8,172 bases of DNA, from assembly GCA_031288635.1 (NCBI GenBank), contig JAITQZ010000014.1:1-8172 (forward strand), written 5' to 3'. The position numbers and the translations under genes were made by a program. Below the pieces are notes generated by a model that was not told the DNA's origin, made no database searches, and saw nothing but the letters and a program-made list of their open reading frames with translations. Shown piece after piece: positions 1 through 8,070 of this stretch. The DNA is from Candidatus Peribacteria bacterium. Its GTDB lineage: Bacteria; Patescibacteria; JAEDAM01; Absconditabacterales; Absconditicoccaceae. Position 1 is the stretch's first letter, and every line of letters starts with the position of its first letter.

Positions 1-68
1 TGATGGGTGGAAGATTTTTTTTTAAATAAAAATCTGCTTTTTATGGCAGTTCATTATCTTTTTTGATT

Positions 69-208
69 GTGGTTGGTGCAGGTATCCCTTATATGGGAAG
101 TATTTAGACTGCGGTAACCAGCAATAACAATTAATGAAAAGCCAAGTCTCGTGATAAAGGGAGATGAAGCCCCGACTTGAAAGACCTGACTATTCGTTAA
201 TTATTATT
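69..208. other. Possible structured RNA element, unidentified
   Basis: Two consecutive stem-loop units are visible. In the first, GGTT (72-75) pairs with AACC (116-119), GCAG pairs with CTGC inside it, and a TCCC/GGGA hairpin caps it. In the second, AATTAATGAA (129-138) pairs with TTCGTTAATT (193-202) with one G-U pair, and the helix continues through one mismatch into AATAA/TTATT. An inner stem CAAGTC (143-148)/GACTTG (174-179) lies within it. Two copies of CAAGTC at 234-244, just before a run of eight T (252-259), could compete for GACTTG, which would suit an attenuator. I do not recognise SRP RNA, tmRNA, 5S, RNase P, tRNA or a known riboswitch core. The strand is uncertain; the T run favours the plus strand. 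Confidence 0.35.
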
Positions 209-267
209 ACGATTCATCTTTTTTATCACATATCAAGTCAAGTCTTGCAGATTTTTTTTAAAGAACT

Positions 268-321
268 GGTCTTTTTTGTTGATGTATGGTGGGATTTGTG
301 ATGTCCCAAACAAAAAAGACC
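268..321. repeat. Perfect 13-bp inverted repeat (long hairpin)
   Basis: GGTCTTTTTTGTT at 268-280 is matched exactly by AACAAAAAAGACC at 309-321. The 28-nt interior contains a second stem, TGGG (290-293) with CCCA (305-308), so the whole stretch can fold as one interrupted hairpin. AAAGACC also occurs at 180-186 and could pair with the left arm instead, linking this hairpin to the structured stretch upstream. No T run follows the right arm, so it does not look like a simple plus-strand terminator. It may be a processed RNA structure or the end of a small mobile element. Confidence 0.55.
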
Positions 322-816
322 TCATCGTTTTGATGTGTCTTTATGATTGAGTTTTAATGATTTTTCTGACTTACAGTGGATACATTGTGCAAGGTAAAAT
401 AACAAGAGAATAACCAGAAAATAATAAGAACAGCAAAACAACTTATATTTTACAAATAACTCACAAACAAATTAAAAAATACAAATTAAAAAAATTACCT
501 AAAAAAAGAAGTAAAAGGAGATTTTTCTCTTTCCTGCTTCCCAACTACCCTTTACCCCCAATGCAAATTCGTACAATTTTTACAGCAAGGTGGCACTTAG
601 TTCAGCTCAACACAAAAAATCATCGAATTTGAAACGGGGAAATTACGATAATTTTCTCCCAAACCCTTTTATTACCTCTGGATGTTTTCTTACTTAAAAT
701 CTTTCATTCCATATAGACAATGTCTAATCTTGTCTAATCAAAATAAAAAATCCAACAAAAAATACCATTTCCCATCAAATCGTTTTACTTTGCACAATAT
801 ATATCCAGAAAAAAAT
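322..816. other. AT-rich intergenic stretch with no convincing gene
   Basis: Neither strand shows a gene I can defend, even when TGA is read as glycine. A weak imperfect hairpin with arms GAAG/CTTC around a GGAGA/TCTC core lies at about 508-540. The only ordered signal is the TAGACA half-site cluster at 714-739, listed separately. A 55-codon minus-strand frame at 545-712 is open only because TGA is not counted as a stop, and it has no recognisable domain. Confidence 0.5.
714..739. promoter_or_regulatory. Cluster of three TAGACA half-sites, operator-like
   Basis: TAGACA (714-719), A, TGTCTA (721-726) is a perfect 13-bp palindrome. TGTCTAATC at 721-729 is repeated directly at 731-739, exactly 10 bp or one helical turn away. 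The same half-site forms the palindrome over the YvlD-operon promoter at 3983-4009. The cluster lies about 80 bp upstream of the predicted -35 box of the OLD nuclease gene. Binding by a regulator is inferred from the repeat geometry alone. Confidence 0.35.
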
Positions 817-844
817 TTGCATATTTTACCATTTTAAGTATAAT
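817..844 (+). promoter_or_regulatory. Sigma-70-type promoter of the OLD nuclease gene
   Basis: TTGCAT (817-822), a 16-bp spacer and a perfect TATAAT (839-844) place a transcription start near 851 and leave a leader of about 30 nt before the ATG at 880. The leader is pyrimidine-rich just before the start codon and holds no Shine-Dalgarno sequence. Confidence 0.6.
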
Positions 845-879
845 AGATTATAGTATCATTTTTACCTTCCCCTCCCCTA

Positions 880-2826
880 ATGAAAATTAGACAAATCAAA
901 ATTTCCAACATCTTGAGTTTTCCCTATGTAGAAGATTTCTCTACTATAGAAGGCATCAAATTTCCTACATCAACCGAAGAAAATGACCTCAATATTCTCA
1001 TTGGAGCAAACGGAAGTGGGAAAAGTAATTTTATTGAGATAATTAACCAATTCGTCCGTAATATGGTCTTTGATTACACATTCGATAAAAAGCAACAGAC
1101 CATCCAATTCATCCCCAAAAAAACCTCAAAACTCAGTAAACATTCCAATACTCAGGACAAACCCGCAAGAATTGAAGTCATTATAGAACTCTTTGAAAAC
1201 GATTTTGAAAATATCTGATTTGTCTGTAAATATGCAGATACTATCAATGAAATCATCGAAAAGAATAGCACACTTCTTTACAGATTCCCCCACTATACTA
1301 TTGAAGACATCAAACAAAAGGTAAACACCATCCATATTTGTGCAGAATTTTCTGAAAAAGAACAAACCTTTGTCCTTAATCAGACAAAACTCAATCCTGA
1401 AGAGATTTTTTCCCTTATTTGCATTCAAGAACAAGAACTCCTCTACATCTGTATTAATATCTTCAACAGCATCCTAAGGCATTCTGACAACCCTCAAGAA
1501 GAAAGAATGCGATACCCTCTAAAAAATACATTTGGCATTGTTTCCAGCGAAAGAGATACGAATAAATGGAAATATCTCAATGATAGCCAAGAATTTGATA
1601 CCTATATTTTTCAACAAAAAGATGAGAAAACTCAGAATTTAGAAGGGTTTTATAAAGTATTACACAAAATTCGGACAATAATCAATAAAAATTCTCAAGA
1701 AATTCTCCTCAATCCCGACCCAACCACCATTGACGAGAATATTGAAACCAGACTCTACAACTCCAATTTTTGGAAAAAATTGACCAAATCCATCAAAAGA
1801 TTTATCAACAAAGACCTTTTCATTGAATACCTCCAAGGAGAAATCAGTCTAAAACTCAAAAACGACAAAGGAGACAGGTTTTATTTCTCTGATTTGAGTG
1901 CAGGACAACAATCAATGTTACTTATTCTCTTTGCCATCTACGGAAATGACCTCAGAGACGGATTTATGATTATCGACGAACCAGAACTCCATACCCATCC
2001 ACAATTACAAAAGGAATTGGCAGTTTTACTTAAACAAATCAACCAAGAAAAAGGAACACAGTTTTTTCTCTCTACCTACTCTGCCCTCTTTATCAACGAA
2101 GGAAACATCACGAAAGTCTACAGATTCCAAGGAGGAGAAGAAACTCACGTCTATAACCCACACTCTCAAATCGCTCCCGACGACGCAAAACTTGTCCATC
2201 TACTGAGATATGAAAATCTCTCAAAAATCTTCTTTGTAGATAAAATTATTCTCGTTGAAGGAGATTCTGACGGCTATTTTTTTACCCATTACCTCAAATG
2301 GCTCCAAGAACAACCCGGACGAGACGACATTGTAGGCACCTATGAATTCATCAATATCAACGGAAAAGGGTCTTATAAATCACGACACAGATTTCTAAAT
2401 AAATTCTGAATAGAAAACCATTTTATCGGCGACCGAGATAATACAGTAGACTACGGATTTTTCACCCAGAAAGAAATCAATAAATACTACCAACTCGCAA
2501 ATAAACATTTGAAAAATTACCAAGGCAGAGGAGAAGGCTGAGACTATTACAACCGTCTGGTTTACGTAATCAAAAAATACTATCCTCAAAAATACAAAAA
2601 AATCATTGAAGGAATTGAAGAGTTGTACAACGATAATATCTTTATTCTAAAACTCGGTGCCATCGAAAGCTATCCCGGACTAGAAAGAAAAGGCTTACAA
2701 CAAATGGTCAATTTTGCCTACTACGATTTCGATAATCGAGCAAAATCACCAAAATTCAAAATTCAGAGAAAAGAGTTGGAAGAAATCTTTGGAAGAATCT
2801 TTGAGAAAGTAAGAAAGAAGAAATAA
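880..2826 (+). CDS. OLD-family ATP-dependent endonuclease (AAA ATPase + TOPRIM)
   Basis: The protein has 648 residues once TGA at 1216, 2407 and 2539 is read as glycine (residues 113, 510, 554). The N-terminal half is an SMC/ABC-like ATPase split by a helical insert: Walker A GANGSGKS (42-49), signature LSAGQQ (about 339-344), Walker B IIDEPELH (364-371). The H-loop region reads STYS (398-401) where STHS is usual. A TOPRIM nuclease domain follows with VEGDSD (459-464) and a D-x-D motif at 518-520, whose middle codon is CGA (Trp if reassigned). F-G-IEN at TGA 2407 fits the family well. OLD proteins nick or cut DNA, and many act in phage defence (OLD, GajA, PtuA and AriA are relatives). No UvrD-like or other partner gene is adjacent, so it appears solitary. 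Its start has a promoter but no ribosome-binding site. It converges on the small frame ending at 2836. Confidence 0.9.
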
Positions 2827-2835
2827 AAAGCTAAA

Positions 2836-2949
2836 CTAAAAAAAGACTACCCCACCATCGTAGAAAATCCCCGTCCAACCTTCATCTTCAGCATAGTAAG
2901 ACAAGACATTTTTTGCCCTTTCAGATTGTTCCAAATTTTTAACGTACAA
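2836..2949 (-). CDS. Possible 37-residue small protein or gene remnant
   Basis: Just downstream of the tail-anchored HTH gene, the minus strand holds a protein-like frame rich in E, K, Y and W (residues such as NLEQSERAKNVLSYYAEDEG). It ends with TAG at 2836-2838. The best start is TTG at 2949. GGGAGG lies 15 nt upstream, rather far for a Shine-Dalgarno sequence. The frame remains open upstream inside the HTH gene, so the boundary is not sharp. It could be a small gene translated by coupling, the remnant of a larger one, or chance. I recognise no family. Confidence 0.25.
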   Translation of the reverse strand: MYVKNLEQSERAKNVLSYYAEDEGWTGIFYDGGVVFF

Positions 2950-2960
2950 TACACTTTCTT

Positions 2961-3530
2961 CTATCCTCCCATCTTCACATATAAAAATGTAGCCACCGCA
3001 ATCAAAATAATAGCAAACCCAATAACAACAAACGTTTTCATTTCTTGTTCTTTCAGCTTTGAAGTTAATTGCTGCAATTTTGCTTCCAGCCTTTTTTTCT
3101 CCTCGATAGCTTCTTGCTTTTCCTTGGTATAATCAGGCAGAGCAATCATATTCTGAATTTTCGCTTCCAACTCCCCTATCCTCTGCTGCAAAAGAAAAAT
3201 GACCTTATTTTTCTCCTCCAACATCTTATCTTTTTCGTTGAAAATCAACGCAAATTTATCAATCTTTTCTTCCAAAGACGAAAAATCTGTAGCTGGACGA
3301 ACAGCAGAAACAGGACGATCGGCATTCTGACTGACCAACTCTGTAGAAACTTCCTGTCTCAAAGCAGAGAATTCTAAACCCAAAGCATTCAATTCATCTT
3401 TGGACAAGAGGACTTTGTTTGCAACCTTCTTGTAAGAGAGTTTTCCAGATTTGATATATCTATCAATCGTTCTCGTAGATACTCCTAATAAACTTGAAGC
3501 TCTGTCTCTCGTAAGGGAATAATGTGTCAT
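2961..3530 (-). CDS. Tail-anchored HTH DNA-binding protein with coiled coil
   Basis: The protein has 189 residues. Residues 4-50 form a MerR/excisionase-type helix-turn-helix: SLTRDRASSLLGVSTRTIDR, then YIKSGKL and a short wing. After a polar linker, residues 83-165 are almost entirely charged and leucine-spaced, as in a coiled coil. Residues 166-185 are one hydrophobic span ending KMGG at the C-terminus. The layout predicts a cytoplasmic DNA-binding head held to the membrane by its tail, probably as a dimer through the coiled coil. The ATG at 3530 is preferred because the HTH begins immediately. A TTG at 3569 would overlap the upstream gene by 8 nt. It is the second gene of an operon, 31 nt after yvlD. 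It contains no TGA, CGA or CGG codons. Whether it binds the palindrome over its own promoter is inference. Confidence 0.75.
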   Translation of the reverse strand: MTHYSLTRDRASSLLGVSTRTIDRYIKSGKLSYKKVANKVLLSKDELNALGLEFSALRQEVSTELVSQNADRPVSAVRPATDFSSLEEKIDKFALIFNEKDKMLEEKNKVIFLLQQRIGELEAKIQNMIALPDYTKEKQEAIEEKKRLEAKLQQLTSKLKEQEMKTFVVIGFAIILIAVATFLYVKMGG

Positions 3531-3561
3531 AACTAAACAGGTAAATAAGTAAGATAAAAGA

Positions 3562-3960
3562 TTAAACAATTTTTTTGAGAATAGTAATTCCGACCGACAT
3601 AATCAATGAAAGTATCAATGTTTGCATCAGATTTCCCAGCTGCACAACAATATCTGGAGCAAAATACGTACTCATAACCCAAGCAAAAAGATAGAAGATA
3701 AGCACATTAATCACCAACGAGAAGAGTCCTAGTGTCAACAAATTGACAGGAAACGACAACGTTTGAATGACCCACTTGATGGGAGAATTGAGTAATCGAA
3801 ACACAAATCCCATAATCACAAACACCGCAACCCAATGAAGCCACGTACTCGTAAGTTCTGGACTAACTTCAATAGCAATACCTAACTGGAAATGATTACA
3901 CAACCAAAGTAAGAAACCACAAATCACAACATTAGCAATCAGACTTCTCAACAGTTTCAT
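3562..3960 (-). CDS. YvlD-like four-helix membrane protein (phage holin family 4)
   Basis: The protein has 132 residues with four predicted membrane helices (about 6-26, 38-57, 70-95, 107-130). The PxNLLTLGLFSLVIN block at 71-85 is the hallmark of the YvlD / superfamily IV holin-like group (PF04020). Despite the name, most members are bacterial inner-membrane proteins of unsettled function, in some species linked to envelope stress. Codon 55 is CGA. Read as arginine it would place a charge at the end of helix 2, and read as tryptophan it suits the membrane interface. ATG at 3960 is chosen over a TTG at 3990 because the latter lies inside the operator palindrome. The gene is first in an operon with the tail-anchored HTH protein, divergent from metG. 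The pairing suggests an envelope-sensing role, which is inferred. Confidence 0.8.
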   Translation of the reverse strand: MKLLRSLIANVVICGFLLWLCNHFQLGIAIEVSPELTSTWLHWVAVFVIMGFVFRLLNSPIKWVIQTLSFPVNLLTLGLFSLVINVLIFYLFAWVMSTYFAPDIVVQLGNLMQTLILSLIMSVGITILKKIV

Positions 3961-3982
3961 TTTTGTTTTTTTACAACTAAAA

Positions 3983-4009
3983 GTAGACAATTTATACAGA
4001 TTTGTCTAC
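3983..4009. promoter_or_regulatory. Perfect 8-bp palindromic operator over the YvlD-operon promoter
   Basis: GTAGACAA (3983-3990) and TTGTCTAC (4002-4009) are exact inverted repeats with an 11-bp spacer. They straddle the predicted -10 box, with the left arm over the transcription start and the right arm in the -10/-35 spacer. This is a standard position for a repressor site. The half-site TAGACA matches the cluster at 714-739. The HTH protein encoded in the same operon is the obvious candidate binder. Confidence 0.55.
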
Positions 4010-4018
4010 TTATTTCAA
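3991..4018 (-). promoter_or_regulatory. Promoter of the YvlD/HTH operon
   Basis: On the minus strand TTGAAA (4018-4013) is followed after 16 bp by TATAAA (3996-3991), with CTG directly before the -10 box. Transcription would start near 3984, giving a leader of about 24 nt to the ATG at 3960. No Shine-Dalgarno sequence is seen in the leader. Confidence 0.55.
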
Positions 4019-4056
4019 GAGAAGATGATAGAAAATTGTTTTACAATGACTTCCTC

Positions 4057-4084
4057 TTGAAAATCCCCACCCAATCCATATTTT
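4057..4084 (+). promoter_or_regulatory. Probable promoter of metG
   Basis: TTGAAA (4057-4062), a 16-bp spacer and TATTTT (4079-4084) predict a start near 4091 and a leader of about 29 nt. It is divergent from the YvlD-operon promoter, with about 38 bp between the two -35 boxes. The -10 box is weaker than those of the other promoters here, and no leader regulatory structure is evident. Confidence 0.4.
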
Positions 4085-4086
4085 AA

Positions 4087-5742
<1,656 letters not shown>

Positions 5743-5758
5743 TTACAAAATAATAGTA

Positions 5759-5786
5759 TTGACTTTCGTTAGCATTTCTCTATACA
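5759..5786 (+). promoter_or_regulatory. Promoter of the GHKL ATPase gene
   Basis: TTGACT (5759-5764), a 16-bp spacer and TATACA (5781-5786) lie in the 78-nt gap after metG and make the GHKL gene its own transcription unit. The predicted start, near 5793, coincides with an ATG opening a seven-codon frame (M-S-L-L-D-K-M, stop TAA 5814-5816) just before the real start codon. Confidence 0.6.
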
Positions 5787-5820
5787 TAAAAAATGTCTTT
5801 ATTAGATAAAATGTAAAGAT

Positions 5821-6465
5821 ATGGATGAACAATGAACGTTTTCTCCAGAAACACACGTCATCAATAAAATAGCTGAACCTTATTTTGCAGGAAAGGATAT
5901 TTTTAATGCCATTAAAGCCTCAGAAAAAAGCTTTTCACGAGAGTTAAAATTTTGAGAAAAAGGAATACTTAGTTATGGACAAAAACATAACATTTGGCAT
6001 AAATGGGAAGACTGACTCAACGATTTGCTGGATACCTTTGTTGATTTAGGAATAGAAAAAACAGATATATTATATAGTCTGCTTTCAGAACCCGTTAGAA
6101 ATATTGCCGACCACGGTGGAGATACAGGATATATTGATATGCAATATCTTGTCGACGCTCAAAAACAGCAGGTACATTTCCATTTTTCAATTTTGGACAA
6201 CGGAAAAGGACTTCCTTATGATGAAGATACAATACAAAAAATTTTCGATGGAACATACATACGACCTACTGACTATTGATGGGAACAAAAGTGAAAAGAA
6301 AACAAGTGAATGTGATTAGCAATGATACGTGATACTATAAAAAATCTCAACATAGATGTACGACTTCACCATCATTGAAAGCTTTTTCCTATCAATAACC
6401 TTTGATTACAACCACATCTGAAAGCAAATGATAAATTCGGATATGAAGGATACGGAATCCTTTAA
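5821..6465 (+). CDS. Stand-alone GHKL (histidine-kinase-like) ATP-binding protein
   Basis: The protein has 214 residues and carries nine in-frame TGA codons (residues 5, 45, 65, 153, 158, 163, 165, 186, 195). Residues 88-180 form a Bergerat ATP-binding fold: N box E90-PVR-N94-IAD-H98-G, G1 box DNGKG (126-130), ATP-lid G2 box NKGMGLAMI (161-169). Both conserved glycines of the G2 box are TGA, so the domain exists only under the altered code. No dimerisation/phosphoacceptor domain, receiver or membrane segment is present, so it is not a complete sensor kinase. Size and fold are more like anti-sigma/RsbW-type or other soluble GHKL proteins. Residues 1-85 match nothing I recognise. Three CGA codons occur (40, 148, 181). 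ATG 5821 is the first usable start after TAG at 5803 in frame. Its stop overlaps the converging mazF stop. The biological role is unknown. Confidence 0.8.
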
Positions 6466-6791
6466 TACGCAAACATTTCCTGCAACACCTCACAAACCTC
6501 CTTACACATCTCTTCATCCAAACCTCCGACTTTTTTGATGAGTCTACTTTTATCAACTGCACGAATATGGTCAAGTGCGATTTCTCCAGATATTCATAAA
6601 AAAGAACTTTTTACCCTAACGGGAATAGGAGTAGTACTACTTGTTAACGGAACAACAATAACGGTCAAACAGTATAAATTAACTTCATCATTGCTTATCA
6701 CTAAACAAGGTCTAGTTTTTTGCATTTCTCCTCATTTCGTAGGGTCGAGACTGACTAACCAAATCTCAAAACGCTGGATTACTCTGGCCAT
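6462..6791 (-). CDS. mazF: MazF/PemK-family endoribonuclease toxin
   Basis: MazF toxins cleave mRNA at short sequence motifs and are neutralised by MazE. The 109-residue protein has the family landmarks in order: FEIWLVSLDPTKGGEMQKTR with P at 9-29, CLVISND (29-35), VIVVPLTS (44-51), GEIALDHIRAVDKSRL (69-84) and a C-terminal helix. The TGA codon encodes G20 of the K-G-G-E motif, where family members carry glycine. Tryptophan 11 is TGG. The ATG lies inside the end of mazE in another frame (13-nt overlap), so translation is probably coupled and the antitoxin made first. The final TAA overlaps, on the opposite strand, the TAA of the GHKL gene. Length and catalytic-region residues look intact, so the toxin is probably active. 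Confidence 0.93.
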
Positions 6792-7057
6792 GTTCGTTCG
6801 TGGTTATCAAAATAAGAAGGGAATGAGAGAAATTCCTCATCTACCTTAGGAATTTCTCAGTTTTCTTTTGCCTTTCTGAACTGCTCAGCTCGCCCTTCTC
6901 TGGGTTTACGTTTCGGAGTAAGCAGAAGTCCTCACCTTTCTGGAGTAAGAGTAAGTGTCCCTTTATCCAATTGGTAAAGTTCAATAAAAGCCTTTGGAAT
7001 TCTCACTCCCTGAGAATTACCGATAGGAACAAGTTTAGTTATCGTCGCAGTTGTCAT
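6779..7057 (-). CDS. mazE: MazE-type antitoxin (AbrB-fold)
   Basis: The 92-residue protein begins with a swapped-hairpin AbrB/MazE DNA-binding domain (TKLVPIGNSQGVRIPKAF, 7-24). The toxin-binding tail has the typical KPREG-x-AEQF segment (51-60). The x is codon CGA at 6892-6890, and Trp is the usual residue there. A second CGA is residue 88, near the C-terminal acidic/aromatic end. Two TGA codons encode glycine, in ER-G-G and EN-G-E. An alternative in-frame ATG at 7063 would add two residues. I favour 7057 because it starts next to the domain, but the two cannot be separated by a ribosome-binding site, since none is visible. The gene precedes mazF, as is usual, and probably represses its own promoter. 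Confidence 0.9.
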
Positions 7058-7068
7058 TCTCATAAAGT

Positions 7069-7087
7069 GTAATTATAAAGTAATTAC
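7069..7087. promoter_or_regulatory. Palindromic operator at the mazEF transcription start
   Basis: GTAATTA (7069-7075) and TAATTAC (7081-7087) are perfect 7-bp inverted repeats separated by 5 bp. They sit immediately downstream of the predicted -10 box, over the likely start site. Toxin-antitoxin operons are usually autorepressed by MazE or MazE-MazF at such a palindrome, so this is the expected site. Confidence 0.55.
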
Positions 7088-7115
7088 AGTATACAGATTT
7101 TCCTTTCTTTTGCAA
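7088..7115 (-). promoter_or_regulatory. Promoter of mazEF
   Basis: On the minus strand TTGCAA (7115-7110), a 16-bp spacer and TATACT (7093-7088) with TG directly before it lie in the 75-nt gap after holB. The -10 context AAATCTGTATA is nearly the same as in the YvlD-operon promoter. A second TATAAT-like stretch nearer the ATG lacks a -35 partner. Confidence 0.6.
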
Positions 7116-7138
7116 GGATTTTTCAATAAAAAATAGGT

Positions 7139-8059
7139 CTACTCCAACACCCCATACCACAACAAATTTTCCACATTCACATTTGCTTGCATCAACCTCT
7201 TCACTTCCAACCACTTTTCCGCATTGGGAAACAAACCACGCTCCGTCCCATACGCAATCCACCCATCAATAAAATCTTGTAAAAGTCAGACTTCTGAAAG
7301 TTGTTTAAGAAGTTGCTGCTTTTTAGTCATAGAAAAAGACGAAGAAGCCAGATTTCCCGTCAACGTCTTTACCGTCTGAGCTAGGTCAGGAGTAAGAAAA
7401 ATCTGTTCAGAAAGACGAAGTAACATTCACGGTTTTCCCATTGCCATTGCAATAAGTATTTCACGAAGTTCCTTATCATCGGAAGCAACAGCATTTTCCT
7501 TTGCGAACTCCTGTATTTCCTTTTCAGAAAGAGGGTCAAAGTGCAGAGCAATAGAACGCGAAAGAATGGTATCTAAAATCTGAGAAGTATGGGGAACCGT
7601 CGCAATAATAAAACGGTTGGACAGCGGCTCTTCGGAAGTCTTGAGAAAAGCATTCATCGCAGAACCAGACATCCTTTGAATGTTTTCAATAAGCACAAAT
7701 TTCGTTGGAGAAAACCCCGACTGCTGCATCCACACATTCAATTCACGAATACCATAATTCGGCTGCTCACTTCCATCTGACAGTTCAAGCATTTTATTGC
7801 TATCCGTAAGTTCAACCGGGATAGTATGCTGTTTTCCAAGCTCATTAGTATAGTCTTTCAAATACAGAAAATCACTATATGCATACGGTCAAAGCAACTC
7901 TTTAATCAGCTGCTGTGCGTGTGCAGACTTTCCTATCCCATTAGGACCAACCAGCAAAAAAAACTGCACCCCCAATCAAGTTTGGATAGTGGTTTCGATG
8001 TAAGTTCTAAGTGTGGTAATTTGTTCGTGATTTCCGTAAAGCATACCATTAAAATACAT
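7139..8059 (-). CDS. holB: DNA polymerase III delta-prime subunit (clamp loader)
   Basis: Delta-prime is the wrench subunit of the replicative clamp loader that places the sliding clamp on primed DNA. The 306-residue protein starts YGNHEQITTL, has a Walker A motif GPNGIGKS (38-45), a degenerate Walker B VLIEN (122-126), the MNAFLKTSEEP helix (135-145) and LSRS (166-169) in place of the usual SRC motif. The zinc-binding cysteines of many delta-prime and gamma subunits are absent, and a weak Walker B is common in delta-prime. Four TGA codons (residues 28, 57, 211, 258) are read as glycine. No CGA or CGG is used; arginine is AGA, AGG or CGT. The start at 8059 is supported by a purine-rich ribosome-binding site. 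A short tau/gamma-like paralogue is the main alternative. Confidence 0.88.
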
Positions 8060-8062
8060 TTT

Positions 8063-8070
8063 CTCCCCTC
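8063..8070 (-). promoter_or_regulatory. Shine-Dalgarno sequence of holB
   Basis: GAGGGGAG ends 3 nt before the ATG, so the GAGG core lies 7 nt away. It is the only clear Shine-Dalgarno sequence before any gene in the window and fixes the start at 8059. The remaining bases to the window end (8071-8172) hold no gene I can support. Confidence 0.6.

Noticed and set aside
1..117. C-terminus of an upstream gene (frame open from base 1 to TAA at 115-117 if TGA is glycine)
   Set aside because: It is only 38 codons, probable by chance, and it overlaps the first stem-loop unit. No family is recognisable.
69..208. Known RNA genes (SRP RNA, tmRNA, 5S rRNA, tRNA, TPP-type riboswitch)
   Set aside because: The diagnostic core sequences of each were looked for on both strands and are missing.
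164..397. 77-codon plus-strand frame with TGA read as glycine
   Set aside because: It runs straight through the RNA-like stems and the 13-bp inverted repeat, has no domain or initiation signal, and a frame of this length is not rare in AT-rich DNA when TGA is sense.
545..712. 55-codon minus-strand frame, and within it a short CCKNC-type cysteine pattern in another frame
   Set aside because: It has no recognisable family and no ribosome-binding site, and the cysteine pattern is closed by stops within about 14 codons. At most it is a remnant.
1126..1434. Minus-strand open frame inside the OLD gene
   Set aside because: It is the antisense shadow of a gene with clear motifs on the other strand. 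The same holds for the minus-strand frames at 2395-2589, 4792-4980 and 4886-5170.
1216..2541. OLD gene as a pseudogene broken by three stop codons
   Set aside because: All three interruptions are TGA, the frame never shifts, and Gly fits. The same pattern recurs in essential genes such as metG and holB.
3069..3377. Plus-strand frames across the HTH gene (also 2926-3132)
   Set aside because: They are antisense shadows of the coiled-coil and membrane-tail coding region, with low-complexity composition.
5793..5816. Seven-codon frame ATG to TAA at the GHKL transcription start
   Set aside because: It could be a leaderless leader peptide, but it is too short to judge and has no regulatory codon pattern.
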